The translations under genes and the position numbers were made by a program. A stretch of DNA of 64,000 bases from Ichthyocystis sparus (GTDB taxonomy: Bacteria > Pseudomonadota > Gammaproteobacteria > Burkholderiales > 2013Ark19i). Below, piece after piece: positions 29,752-39,832 of the stretch (the stretch's first letter is position 1; each line of letters opens with the position of its first letter). Where the stretch lies: NCBI RefSeq assembly GCF_900078755.1, contig NZ_FKIH01000013.1. One strand, written 5' to 3'. The notes under the pieces are model-generated. The model saw only the letters and a list, made by a program, of their open reading frames with translations, was not told the DNA's origin and did not search any database.

Positions 29752-30756
29752 ATGACCTCAAAGAGTGCCCGCATTACTGTGACTGGTGCTGCAGGACAAA
29801 TAGCATATAGTCTGCTTTTTCGCATAGCGCGTGGTGAACTCTTAGGCCCTAGGCAATCACTTATTTTGCAATTACTAGAGATTACTCCAGCCATGGGCGC
29901 ACTTAAGGGTGTAGTAATGGAACTGCTTGATTGCGCCTTTCCATTGCTAGAGGACGTAATAATTTCTGATGACCCAGAAATAGCATTCCGTGATGCAGAG
30001 TATATTTTTTTGGTGGGGTCATCACCTCGAAAAAAGGGACAAGAACGTAGTGATTTACTTGAAAAGAATATATCTATCTTTAAAACTCAAGGTAGAGCAA
30101 TTAACAACTCAGCATCCAGAAATGTACGCGTGCTAGTTGTAGGTAATCCGGCAAATACTAATACACTTGTAGCTGCAAGTAATGCCCCGGATTTGGAAAA
30201 AACACAATTCAGTGGCATGGTTAGATTAGACCAAAATCGTGCCATGTCTATGGTGGCAACTCACTTAGGATCATCTGTGTGTGAGTTGAACATACAAAAA
30301 TTAGTTATATGGGGCAACCATTCACCTACCATGTTTCCTGATATTAGGTTAGCTACCATCAACGATGAAAAAGCAACAGATAAGGTCGAAGCGTCGTGGT
30401 ACAAAAATGAGTTTATACTAAATGTTGCGCAAAGAGGTAGTGCTGTTATAGCTGCACGTGGAGCTTCTTCTGCTGCATCTGCTGCATCTGCTGCAATTGA
30501 TCACATGCATGATTGGGCATTAGGATGCAAGGAACAAGAGTGGGTTAGCATGTCGGTGTTTACGGACAAAACTTATGCCCCACTAATTCCTGAAGGACTT
30601 TACTGTGGGATGCCCTGTATTTGCCGAGGAAGCAATAGCTACAAGATAGTTGAAGGAATGAGTTTTGACGGTTTTTCTGAGAGTAAAATAAAAGATACTG
30701 TAAAGGAGCTACAGGAGGAAAGAAGCTTTGCTCACAAAATATTGGGTACATTATGA
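29752..30756 (+). CDS. mdh: Malate dehydrogenase
   Basis: This NAD-dependent malate dehydrogenase is 334 aa. ATG 29752 (MTSKSARITVTGAAGQIAYS) has GGAG nine bases upstream; an earlier in-frame ATG at 29677 would add 25 unlikely residues. Seen: the nucleotide fold TVTGAAGQIAYSLLF, VGNPANTNTLVAA, MVRLDQNRAMSMVA (catalytic Asp/Arg region), IWGNHSPTMFPD (catalytic His) and RGASSAASAASAAIDH. It is cytosolic and of the betaproteobacterial long type. Its last codon overlaps the following lyase gene by four bases (ATGA). Confidence 0.97.
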   Translation: MTSKSARITVTGAAGQIAYSLLFRIARGELLGPRQSLILQLLEITPAMGALKGVVMELLDCAFPLLEDVIISDDPEIAFRDAEYIFLVGSSPRKKGQERSDLLEKNISIFKTQGRAINNSASRNVRVLVVGNPANTNTLVAASNAPDLEKTQFSGMVRLDQNRAMSMVATHLGSSVCELNIQKLVIWGNHSPTMFPDIRLATINDEKATDKVEASWYKNEFILNVAQRGSAVIAARGASSAASAASAAIDHMHDWALGCKEQEWVSMSVFTDKTYAPLIPEGLYCGMPCICRGSNSYKIVEGMSFDGFSESKIKDTVKELQEERSFAHKILGTL

Positions 30757-31742
30757 CAAGCCCCGATGAGGTACTTTGGGACTCTGAAAGTAGCTACGGG
30801 CGCCCCTTGATTCCCTGTTGCGACCATTATGCTGGCAATAGTAACTTCATAAAGAAGGCCATTGAACTGCAGAGCAAGCTAGGGCCTGTTATGGACATAA
30901 CCTTAGACTGTGATGATGGCGCAGTTGTGAATCAAGAAAAGCAACAAATTGATCTCTTCATAAAGGTCATTAATGGCCACTCAAACCAATTTTCTAGAAT
31001 TGGAGTGAGAGTGCACTCACCAGACAGCGCATTCTTTGAGTATGAGGTGGAATCATTAATTAAAAATAGCGGCCACAAAATAGCGTACCTTACCATACCT
31101 AAGGTCCAAGCTCATACTGAGTTTAAAAAAGCTCTCTCTTGGGTAAGTGAAATAAATGAAAAGTATGCGCCGGGAAGAATCATCCCTGTACATCCCATAA
31201 TTGAAACGATCAAGGGAGCAAGAGATATCTTTGCCATTGCTGCAGAAGAAGCAGTTGAATGCCTGTCTTTTGGTATAATGGATTTTGTCAGTTCTTACAA
31301 TACTTTGATACCAGACTGTGCAATGAAAAGTCCGGAACAATTCATTCACCCTCTTGTGGTCTCGCAAAAAGAAAAAATAGTTACAGCGTGTGCTGAGCAT
31401 GGATGTGTGCCATCACACAACGTAACAATACAATTAAACAATCCCGAAATTACCTATCAGGATGCAAAAAAAGCACGCTATCTTGGATTTACACGAATGT
31501 GGAGCATACATCCATCCCAAATAGAACCGATAATAAGTGCTATGGCTCCTAGCAATGACATGATTTTGTATGCCTCAGACGTACTACTGACGGCTCAAAA
31601 AAATCATTGGGGGCCAATTAAGGATTCTAATAATGAACTCAAGGATAGAGCAAGCTATCGATACTATTGGCAGATACTAAAGACTGCTAGAACCATGAAC
31701 ATTGCCTTACCAGAAAGGGTCAAGCTTTTTTTTGATTCTTGA
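30753..31742 (+). CDS. CitE-like / HpcH-HpaI family CoA-ester lyase
   Basis: This 329-aa protein belongs to the citrate-lyase-beta-like (HpcH/HpaI aldolase) superfamily. CDHYAGNSNFIKKAIELQSK and MDITLDCDDGAVV, then RIGVRVHSPDS and IPVHPIIETIKGARDIF (metal- and substrate-site Glu), match the gene that follows mdh in Burkholderiales genomes. The true substrate is not known; a malyl-CoA or citramalyl-CoA type cleavage is possible. It is translationally coupled to mdh and followed closely by acnA, so it is part of the same operon. Confidence 0.9.
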   Translation: MTSPDEVLWDSESSYGRPLIPCCDHYAGNSNFIKKAIELQSKLGPVMDITLDCDDGAVVNQEKQQIDLFIKVINGHSNQFSRIGVRVHSPDSAFFEYEVESLIKNSGHKIAYLTIPKVQAHTEFKKALSWVSEINEKYAPGRIIPVHPIIETIKGARDIFAIAAEEAVECLSFGIMDFVSSYNTLIPDCAMKSPEQFIHPLVVSQKEKIVTACAEHGCVPSHNVTIQLNNPEITYQDAKKARYLGFTRMWSIHPSQIEPIISAMAPSNDMILYASDVLLTAQKNHWGPIKDSNNELKDRASYRYYWQILKTARTMNIALPERVKLFFDS

Positions 31743-31771
31743 AAGCCACACAGAAAACAAAAGGAACTGCT

Positions 31772-34471
31772 ATGTCAATTTGTTTTAGTTACTTATCAAA
31801 AACACTGTCTGTTGATGGTAGGGATTTTCAATACTATTCTCTTCCAGCTCTAGAGGAGTCTGGATCTAAGAAAATTTCTCGATTACCGATATCTATAAGA
31901 ATTTTATTGGAATCTGTAATAAGAAACTGTGATAACGACAAGGTCACAAGTGATCATGTATCTCAGTTAGCAAATTGGTCACCTAATGAGGAACGAACGG
32001 AAGAAGTGCCATTTTGCGTTGCCAGAGTTGTACTTCAGGACCTATCTGGAATTCCACTGTTGGTAGATTTGGCCGGCATGCGTACGGTAGCAGAATCTCT
32101 TGGAAGTGATCCTAGTATAATTGAGCCCTTGGTACCAGTTGATATGGTTGTTGATCATTCCGTTATGATTGACCACTCTGGCAGTGATGATGCTTTAAAG
32201 CTCAATATGGAAATTGAGTTTGAGAGAAACAAGGAAAGATACCAGTTTATAAAGTGGGGCATGCAAGCTTTTAAAACGTTCGGAGTTGTACCTCCAGGAA
32301 ATGGAATTATTCATCAAATCAATCTAGAACACTTCTTTCAAGGAATTAGAGAAAAAAATGGAATTGTCTTTCCTGACACACTAGTAGGAACTGATTCACA
32401 CACAACCATGATTAACGCTCTAGGGGTTGTTGGATGGGGGGTAGGAGGAATCGAGGCTGAGGCTTGCATGCTTGGACAGCCCATCTACATACTAACCCCT
32501 GATGTTATTGGCGTAAATATTATCGGAAAACTAAGGGAGGGTGTAACGGCAACTGACCTAGTACTTACGGTGACTCAGATGCTGCGTAAGGAGAAGGTTG
32601 TAGGTAAATTTATTGAATTTTTTGGCGAGGGCGCAACTAATCTTTCATTAGCTGATCGTGCCACAATAGCAAATATGGCACCGGAGTACGGTGCCACAAT
32701 GGGATTTTTCCCTGTAGATGAGCGCACCATAGAGTACTTAGAACAAACAGGTAGGGACAAAAATTTACAAACTCTTCTAAGAGACTATTTTACGGCACAG
32801 GAAATTTTTGGTATGCCCAAAGAGGGTGAAATAGACTATACGAGGGTTTTGGAATTTGATCTAGATAAGGTAGTGCCATCATTAGCTGGACCCAAACGCC
32901 CACAAGATAAGATTGAGCTTAGCAAAATAAAAGATAAATTTATTGACATTCTTAAAAAACCCACAGAAAACGATGGCTTCAATAAGCCTGCGGATACCAT
33001 TGATAAATCTTACCCTACTAAAGAAAAAGGTGTATCCCTAAAACATGGTGATGTGATGATAGCGGCTATCACCTCTTGCACCAATACCTCCAATCCATAC
33101 GTTCTCTTAGCTGCAGGGTTATTAGCCAAAAAAGCTGTAGAAAAAGGGCTGAAAACTCCTCCTTATGTAAAGACTTCTCTTGCTCCGGGATCTAGAATTG
33201 TTGCTGAGTACCTAAATCAATCTGGGTTGCAAAGATATCTAGATTTCTTAGGTTTCCAGGTTGCTGCTTTTGGTTGCACTACTTGTATTGGAAATTCTGG
33301 TGATATTAAGCCTGCTTTCAACGAGGTTATTTCTGAAAATGGCCTGGTGGTATGTGCAGTTTTGTCTGGTAACAGAAACTTTGAAGCACGTATACATAAC
33401 AATATTCGTGGCAATTTCCTTGCCTCACCTCCTTTGGTTGTAGCTTTCGCATTAGCCGGAACAGTTATTATTGATATGGATAACGATCCAATATGCACCT
33501 CTCCAAGTGGGGAGAAAGTTTATCTACGTGATATTTGGCCTACTTCTGATGAAATTAGTGAAGTTATGAGTTATGCTACGAACCCCGAAACTTACAAAAA
33601 GATATATGCCTCGGTCGTAGAAGGAAATTCTTTATGGGAAAAAATTTCTGCTGCTAAGGGGATGGTATATGACTGGCCCAAGTCGACATATATTGCTAAT
33701 CCACCGTTCTTTAATAATTTTTCCATGGAATTGCCACCTCAAGTTAAAATAAAGGGAGCAAAACCATTATTGATTCTAGGTAATTCTGTAACAACTGATC
33801 ATATATCTCCTGCTGGCTTATTCGACTCTAATTCTCCAGCTGGAAAGTGGCTAAAATCCGAGGGGGTTTCTCATAAGGACTTTAACAGCTATGGTTCGCG
33901 GCGTGGGCATCATGATGTTATGATACGCGGTACGTTTGCTAATGTGCGTATAAAGAACCTAATTCTTCCACCTAATCCTGATGGATCAAGGATAGAGGGT
34001 GGGTACACGTTGCTCAATGGCAATAAAACTACTGTATTTGAAGCAGCTACTCACTATCAAAAAGAAGGTATTCAGACAATAGTACTGGCTGGAGAAGAGT
34101 ATGGAACAGGCTCTTCTAGGGACTGGGCTGCCAAGGGAACTTTGCTACTGGGGGTACGTGCTGTAATAGCCAAAAGTTATGAACGTATACATAGATCTAA
34201 CTTAGTTGGAATGGGAGTACTTCCTCTTCAGTTCATGACTGAAGAGTCTGTAGAAACATTAAAAATAACTCCAAACGACACCTTTGAAATAATGGGAACT
34301 GATAGAGAAATACGTCCTCAGGAAAAGTTACAGGTTGTCGTAACCAGGCCGGATGGTTCGACCTTTAAGTTTGATGTGCTATCCAGAATTGATACTTCTA
34401 TTGAGGTGGAATATTACAAAAACGGTGGAATTCTCCCGTATGTTTTGCGTAAGCTAATTTCTTCAAATTAA
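31772..34471 (+). CDS. acnA: Aconitate hydratase A
   Basis: This 899-aa aconitase isomerises citrate and isocitrate. ATG 31772 (MSICFSYLSKTLSVDG) has AAGGA seven bases upstream; a TTG at 31739 is less likely. Cluster ligands are in AAITSCTNTSNPYVLL and AFGCTTCIGNSGDIKP. Substrate residues lie in DTLVGTDSHTTMINALGVVG and in the swivel-domain segments VTTDHISPAG and EYGTGSSRDWAAKGTLLLGV. It starts 29 bases after the lyase gene. Full length and typical. Confidence 0.97.
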   Translation: MSICFSYLSKTLSVDGRDFQYYSLPALEESGSKKISRLPISIRILLESVIRNCDNDKVTSDHVSQLANWSPNEERTEEVPFCVARVVLQDLSGIPLLVDLAGMRTVAESLGSDPSIIEPLVPVDMVVDHSVMIDHSGSDDALKLNMEIEFERNKERYQFIKWGMQAFKTFGVVPPGNGIIHQINLEHFFQGIREKNGIVFPDTLVGTDSHTTMINALGVVGWGVGGIEAEACMLGQPIYILTPDVIGVNIIGKLREGVTATDLVLTVTQMLRKEKVVGKFIEFFGEGATNLSLADRATIANMAPEYGATMGFFPVDERTIEYLEQTGRDKNLQTLLRDYFTAQEIFGMPKEGEIDYTRVLEFDLDKVVPSLAGPKRPQDKIELSKIKDKFIDILKKPTENDGFNKPADTIDKSYPTKEKGVSLKHGDVMIAAITSCTNTSNPYVLLAAGLLAKKAVEKGLKTPPYVKTSLAPGSRIVAEYLNQSGLQRYLDFLGFQVAAFGCTTCIGNSGDIKPAFNEVISENGLVVCAVLSGNRNFEARIHNNIRGNFLASPPLVVAFALAGTVIIDMDNDPICTSPSGEKVYLRDIWPTSDEISEVMSYATNPETYKKIYASVVEGNSLWEKISAAKGMVYDWPKSTYIANPPFFNNFSMELPPQVKIKGAKPLLILGNSVTTDHISPAGLFDSNSPAGKWLKSEGVSHKDFNSYGSRRGHHDVMIRGTFANVRIKNLILPPNPDGSRIEGGYTLLNGNKTTVFEAATHYQKEGIQTIVLAGEEYGTGSSRDWAAKGTLLLGVRAVIAKSYERIHRSNLVGMGVLPLQFMTEESVETLKITPNDTFEIMGTDREIRPQEKLQVVVTRPDGSTFKFDVLSRIDTSIEVEYYKNGGILPYVLRKLISSN

Positions 34472-34790
34472 TACTATTTACAAGTGCCAAACTAGTCATA
34501 GACCAAAACATGTATAAATTGTAACTAATACTAAAAGAACTGGCATTAAACTTGAGCATAGGAGTATATTAATCGTCATACTATACAAGGGGGAAGATGG
34601 TACGGGTGTTATAGAATAATATTATGAATTAGTATCTAATTTACCAAGTTTATAAAAAACGTGCTGTTAGATACAGACAAGAACAAACTACTAATACAAT
34701 CTTTATAAGGTAATACAGCCGGTGTAGTCATTAACCTTAAGTAATTGTTAAATAAAAAAATAGCCGCTGCAAAAGTAATATGCTTCCTTC

Positions 34791-34820
34791 TTGACATCAG
34801 GTGTTAACAACACCTGATAC
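34791..34820 (+). promoter_or_regulatory. TTGACA overlapping a perfect 10-bp dyad
   Basis: TTGACA at 34791-34796 is followed directly by ATCAGGTGTT (34796-34805), three bases, and the exact complement AACACCTGAT (34809-34818). A -10-like TGATAC lies at 34815-34820 with an 18-base spacer. A dyad filling the spacer of a promoter is the usual place for a repressor operator. No start codon follows closely, so a hairpin in a non-coding RNA is an alternative. Confidence 0.4.
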
Positions 34821-35214
34821 ATCATTTTACGTCATATCTAGAATTCACCGTAGTATAATAATTTCACTTATAGTCGTTATTTTAATTATGTTATATATGT
34901 AAAAAAATTATGAATTATTATAATATAGGAACTAGATATTTTATTTATTACTCATACATATCTATCAGGCAATCAAGAATATATAAAAACATAAATATAC
35001 TTATATAGGTTGTAGTTTTTTTAGATTATACAAAGAAAGATAGGGATAAATAATTCTTACTTAATTGCTGCATCTTTAGATCAAATCCGCAAAATTACAA
35101 TTTCCAGTAACACTATAAAATTACTAAAGTCCAAAATACATCTGGTTTAAATTTATAAATATTGACACTACTAGTAGACATTTTTGCATCGCATGTTTTA
35201 AAATTTACTTCTCG

Positions 35215-35236
35215 CTCCATACATGTTTGTATGGAG
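35215..35236. repeat. 9-bp hairpin dyad
   Basis: CTCCATACA (35215-35223), loop TGTT, then TGTATGGAG (35228-35236). There is no T-run, so it is not a standard terminator. A related catacatgtatgtatg sequence occurs near 5873. Confidence 0.5.
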
Positions 35237-35828
35237 TGCCTTACTAGCCTGCAGCGTATCGTAGGATAATTTTGAATATAGTATTTCTACCTATAACGCA
35301 TCATAATTTTCTTATTAATTAGACTGTCGAGTCCGCCCTAAAAGGCAAAACAAAACACTAGCTTGCCGAACACTTTAACATATCAAAAGAATTATAAATC
35401 AGTAAAAATTAATTGGGAATTTGTATCTATCTTAGATAAATTCATCATAGTATCCACAACAATTATTTTTATTACTTAAGCATACCTGATTTATTAAGTT
35501 TTACATCTAACTAAATCTAACAAATTTTCACAACCAATATCTTAAATATATTTACCAATCAAAATGACACTACACTATCCAAAAATAAAAAGTAGTTTAG
35601 CATGTAATAAAAATACTATCGTACTATTGGATTGAAAAATATAATACTTAATGTGTAAATAATATTATATTAATTAACACATGTTGGTAGTATTGTACTG
35701 AGATTTAGTGCTGTACCGGATGGCAAAAGTACCGCTTTATTTGATGTGTCTATAATCAGTGTTAAGTAAAGGTTAGTTAGTACTTCTCTCATATAAAGTA
35801 CACTACTTATGGTTTCAATTGGAAAGTT

Positions 35829-37469
35829 ATGATGTTTACTCCTACATGTACAGTGGAATGCGAAAGAAGATCACCTCACCAAAGTTCCGAAGAAGACGAG
35901 ATAATAGACGTTGTAACACTAGATTATGAAGTACCACCTTCTTTCACAACTGACATTACTTGTGCAAGCAAAACAATTAAAAATTTTCCAGTTAGTAGTA
36001 CTATGACATTATCTCAAATTACTGATAAAACTAGTGAAATGAGAACATATATATTGCCTACGAGCACTAATAATTCAGAAATATCTCACAGTAGCAGGAT
36101 GCTATACTCTGATGCATCAATGTCTTCGATAACTGCGCTATCAAGATCTGGATATTGTGCTCTGTACCCCTCTCCTCAATCTGCTACAAGCACTATCGCA
36201 TCAATTGCAACAACACCAATTACCCATTATTGGTCAGGCTCAAATTGTTTAGAACAACCATCATCATGTGTCATTAATCCTCCCTCCTACTCTACAAATA
36301 TATGGAATCATGTTGAGCTAAGTATGAATGATTTAGGGTACTATGGCAACGCTGTACTAAGCACGGCTGAAGAAGTAAATGAATTCATAAGTATTGGATG
36401 TTCATACTCAAAGGTTGAAGAAACAATAGCGTCGGATGTAGTATATAGAGCTTCAGCCCATGATATTAGGAGATGCATGAGAAACCTGGAAAATAATTAT
36501 GGCAGGTATTTAGTTAGTTGCAGTAACGAACAATTGCATTACATACTGTCCTGCCTGATTGCAAAAGCCATATTCTCCCATCTTGTTGATAAGAGGTCAA
36601 AACTGCCAAATGACACTGATTTTTCCAGAGAGTTAAATTTGATTAATAATAAAGGTTTGGATATAAGTTACCTAACCACTAGCATTATGACGACCATACT
36701 GAAACACGTTGGTACTGTTGCTAATGATTTTTTTGAGAAACATATTAAGTTATCAAACTTGACTCTACGTTATACTAAAAATGGAAACGTAGGATATTTG
36801 TCATATGTAGTATCAAAAATAATAAATAACAAAGCATTAGTGCATATTCCAAAAATAGAATATGAAGTATATACAGTATTTTCACGCTGGGTAGGGCTGC
36901 TTGCTCCTGAAGTTTTGGCAGAATTTAAACTAGGACAACCAGTAGTATTTCCCAGAGCTCCAATATATTCAACGGTATTTTTGCTGTACTCTAAGCAGTT
37001 GGAAAAATGTTTGCCTGTTGCGGTAGAGCATGTCAGGCAAACTATGTTTTCCAAATTTGGGCACGTTTACTTAAAATTAGATGTTTGTAATAACCTTAGT
37101 TATATAAGAAGCAGGATTCTTGGTATCTGTAAAGATTTTGCAGCATTAAACGAAATAAATATAGCAAATGGGACGTGGAGAGAAAAATCAACTATCGAAT
37201 CACTGGCAATAAGTTTTTCTAGATACATTCTTCTCGAAAGCAAAAGAGGAACTTCTGAAGTAACAAGAGCTATTAATACAATTAAGATGTGCGAAACTTT
37301 AGTATCGGAAGAAAATTTAATTATCACTATGACGTTAATACGCTCAAGAGGAAAATCAGCTGTAAATAGGAGGGCTGTTAATTACATCATCGTATTGTTT
37401 TTACGTGAATTAAGATCAACAGTAGAAAAGTATTTCAAGAATTATATTGAGTGCATTATTAATAATTGA
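35829..37469 (+). CDS. Accessory protein, paralogue 1 of a tandem pair (546 aa)
   Basis: I do not recognise this family. The first 155 residues are Ser/Thr-rich and low in structure after an acidic start (SSEEDEIIDVVTLDYEV). From residue 157 (IWNHVELSMNDLGYYG) to the end the chain is mostly helical and conserved with the next gene: shared motifs include KFGHVYLK, GTSEVTRAINTIKMCETL and VLFLRELRSTVEKYFKNYI. There is no signal peptide and no membrane helix. GGAAAG lies just upstream of the ATG. Two adjacent ATG codons make the start 35829 or 35832. The layout suits a secreted effector or cytosolic structural protein, but nothing proves either. Confidence 0.85.
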   Translation: MMFTPTCTVECERRSPHQSSEEDEIIDVVTLDYEVPPSFTTDITCASKTIKNFPVSSTMTLSQITDKTSEMRTYILPTSTNNSEISHSSRMLYSDASMSSITALSRSGYCALYPSPQSATSTIASIATTPITHYWSGSNCLEQPSSCVINPPSYSTNIWNHVELSMNDLGYYGNAVLSTAEEVNEFISIGCSYSKVEETIASDVVYRASAHDIRRCMRNLENNYGRYLVSCSNEQLHYILSCLIAKAIFSHLVDKRSKLPNDTDFSRELNLINNKGLDISYLTTSIMTTILKHVGTVANDFFEKHIKLSNLTLRYTKNGNVGYLSYVVSKIINNKALVHIPKIEYEVYTVFSRWVGLLAPEVLAEFKLGQPVVFPRAPIYSTVFLLYSKQLEKCLPVAVEHVRQTMFSKFGHVYLKLDVCNNLSYIRSRILGICKDFAALNEINIANGTWREKSTIESLAISFSRYILLESKRGTSEVTRAINTIKMCETLVSEENLIITMTLIRSRGKSAVNRRAVNYIIVLFLRELRSTVEKYFKNYIECIINN

Positions 37470-37938
37470 TTATGTCGCTGCTATAATATACAGGACTCCT
37501 TAATCTTATATACGATATTATAAGGTGCAAGGTTTATTTATTCAAAGTGTCGATATTCATGGCAGATATTGTTTTCCTATCTATGAATAACAATTGGTAA
37601 CAATACATCACTACGATTGTGTTACAGTAGCTATGATATATAGCTTCCCCTCCACCTAAATACCACTTTATAGTACAGTTATAATACTGATTTACTACAA
37701 CAATAATGTCCAAGAGATATTATAAGCGCAGTACTTCAACTATATATACCAGAAGTATAACATACTTATTATGTAAATAAATTTATACTAATTTATCTAA
37801 ACTAGGGGTTAGAATCAGCTAGCCGGTTAGCTTCTTCTCCCTTCATTTGGCACCAAATGATACTAGAAATAAAGAAAGAAACTTTTTTAGAGAGTCAACC
37901 ATACTGACCTTCAGATAATTGAAATTGGAAAATTCGCA
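37470..37938. other. Spacer between the paralogues with two dyads
   Basis: There is no gene. Two dyads lie at 37817-37832 and 37843-37860, about 80-120 bases upstream of the second paralogue. Confidence 0.55.
37817..37860 (+). promoter_or_regulatory. Paired dyads upstream of paralogue 2
   Basis: AGCTAGCCGGTTAGCT (37817-37832) is a palindrome with one mismatched pair. Ten bases on, TCATTTGG-CA-CCAAATGA (37843-37860) is a perfect 8-bp dyad. They are suggestive of operator sites or a leader hairpin. Confidence 0.35.
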
Positions 37939-39729
37939 GTGTCCATAAATAATACGACTATGCACACAACAAAAGAAGTCCCACTTCACATGATTGAAGA
38001 GGAAAGAGAGGAGATAGATGTTGAGGAGATAGATGTTGTAACGGTCGACGATAGTGAGGTTAGAATATTAACAACAAACGAAACAGAAAATTCTTCCACA
38101 TCTACATCGGTTTCTGCGTCGATTATTTCTTTCACTAGCTCAACTTTGGAAAAGTTTCCGCCAAGTGATAGTACTGTCGTAGGAGTATCTCAACATACTG
38201 ATACAAGTACGCAGGTAACAAGTTCAGCTCTTACATGTAAAGGTAGTACAAATGTAGTAGAACTTGGATGGACGCATCAACATGATCATGGTTCATATTC
38301 ACACCGGGTAGTAACACACTCTAACAAGACAAAAAGGAGTAAAATTTCTACTGGTGTTCGTGGTGGTTATCGTCTCGTACATGGGAATGATGAAATAACC
38401 GGAAAAACATCTACCTCCTCTTCTTCTAGATCAAACTCGAGATCTATGATTTATGCACCATACCCCCAACAAGGGGCGGAAATTGCTAGCACATCAAGTG
38501 CACATACACCACTCCATCATCATCTACCATCGGTCAACTTTAATACTGCATTACTCCCGCCAAATGGTATATGGGAGCATATAAAGTTGAGTATGGATGA
38601 TTTAGGATACAGTGGTGATAGAACATTAAGCACATCTCGTGAAGTAGCAGAATTCATAGCCATGGAATGTGAGTGCTCAGAAATATACCAAGGAATAACA
38701 TCATCTATATGCCATGCTTCAGGTAGAAAAATTAGCACATGCATAAATCTCTTGAGCCATAAATATGGTGAATACTTTCTTAGTTGCAGTAGCAAACAAA
38801 CAGTGCACATGTTGTCTTGTATGATTGCAAAATGTACTCTCTTATACCTTAGTGATACTCTGCTAGACTTACCAAATTCAACTGAGCCTTCTAGAGAATT
38901 AGATATACTTAATGAGCTAGGTCTAGATATAAATGGTTTATTAACTACCAATTTTATGGACGTCATACTAACCTACGCTAATGCTGTCTTTGATAGTTTT
39001 AAGTCATATGCGAATAATGGCATAGGCATACTTGTGGACTATACGCAAAACGGAGAGATAGGATATTTGTCAGATGCAGTATCGATAGCAATAGCCAGTA
39101 TAGGATCCGATTACATTTTAGCAATAAAGTCTGAAGCTTATAGAATATTGACAATCGGCTGGCCATGTCTAATTGATACTCAAGTTTGCAGAAAATTCAA
39201 CATAGTAAAGCGACCTCATTGTCCTTATGAAGGAATACTTTCAGCTGTAATCCTAGTGTACTCAAAACAGTTAGAAAGATGTATACCAACTGCCATAGAT
39301 CATATCAAAAAAAACATGTTTTACAAATTTGGGCATGTTTACTTAAGGTCAGAAGTTTGTAATAAACTTAATTGCATAAGAAATATAGTTTTTGGCATTT
39401 GTGAAGATTTTCTGAAACTAAACAAACTGGCTATAGATAGGAGGGTATGGAAAGAAGAGTTAACCATAGAGTCCCTAGTAAGGGTTTTTTCTAACTACAT
39501 TCTTCTTGAGAATGAGAGAGTAGCTACCGAAGTAAAAAAAGCCACTGATTTGATTGTCAAATGCAGCAGTTTGATATCACCAGAAGGAAACATGATTATT
39601 CCCATGAGTGGGGTAATAGTTAATGCGAGAGCTATTAATTACGTAACTGTACTGTTTTTACGTGAATTACGCTCGGCAGTAGAAAGTAATTTTAGAAATT
39701 ATATTGTTGATAATGTAATTAATGATTAA
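37939..39729 (+). CDS. Accessory protein, paralogue 2 of a tandem pair (596 aa)
   Basis: This is an unrecognised protein, clearly homologous to the 546-aa protein just upstream. GTG 37939 is chosen because aattggaaaattc, 5' of it, aligns with aattggaaagtt before the first paralogue. The N-terminal 210 residues are Ser/Thr-rich and variable, with an acidic start holding a 15-bp direct repeat (EEIDVEEIDVVTVDD) and a basic patch (NKTKRSKIS). The conserved part starts at IWEHIKLSMDDLGYSG and ends VLFLRELRSAVESNFRNYIV. KFGHVYLRSEVCNKLN is shared. There are no catalytic motifs, signal peptide or membrane helix. The pair arose by tandem duplication. Confidence 0.87.
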   Translation: MSINNTTMHTTKEVPLHMIEEEREEIDVEEIDVVTVDDSEVRILTTNETENSSTSTSVSASIISFTSSTLEKFPPSDSTVVGVSQHTDTSTQVTSSALTCKGSTNVVELGWTHQHDHGSYSHRVVTHSNKTKRSKISTGVRGGYRLVHGNDEITGKTSTSSSSRSNSRSMIYAPYPQQGAEIASTSSAHTPLHHHLPSVNFNTALLPPNGIWEHIKLSMDDLGYSGDRTLSTSREVAEFIAMECECSEIYQGITSSICHASGRKISTCINLLSHKYGEYFLSCSSKQTVHMLSCMIAKCTLLYLSDTLLDLPNSTEPSRELDILNELGLDINGLLTTNFMDVILTYANAVFDSFKSYANNGIGILVDYTQNGEIGYLSDAVSIAIASIGSDYILAIKSEAYRILTIGWPCLIDTQVCRKFNIVKRPHCPYEGILSAVILVYSKQLERCIPTAIDHIKKNMFYKFGHVYLRSEVCNKLNCIRNIVFGICEDFLKLNKLAIDRRVWKEELTIESLVRVFSNYILLENERVATEVKKATDLIVKCSSLISPEGNMIIPMSGVIVNARAINYVTVLFLRELRSAVESNFRNYIVDNVIND

Positions 39730-39791
39730 CTGTGTTAGTACCTTTATAACTATCAATGTGTAAATTATCACTTCACATACGGAGAAAAATT

Positions 39792-39832
39792 TAGGAACAA
39801 CACAGCGTTATTTACTCTCATTATTGTTCCTA
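39792..39832. repeat. 9-bp inverted repeat between convergent genes
   Basis: TAGGAACAA (39792-39800) and its complement TTGTTCCTA (39824-39832) are separated by 23 bases, in the gap between two convergent genes. It could aid termination on either strand, but no T-run follows. Confidence 0.3.

Larger units (their letters stand above)
34472..35828. other. Gene-free start of the accessory island
   Basis: I find no gene in these 1.36 kb. Two dyads are present: one at 34796-34818 overlapping a TTGACA, and one at 35215-35236. Base composition becomes strongly AT-rich immediately after acnA. Confidence 0.6.
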
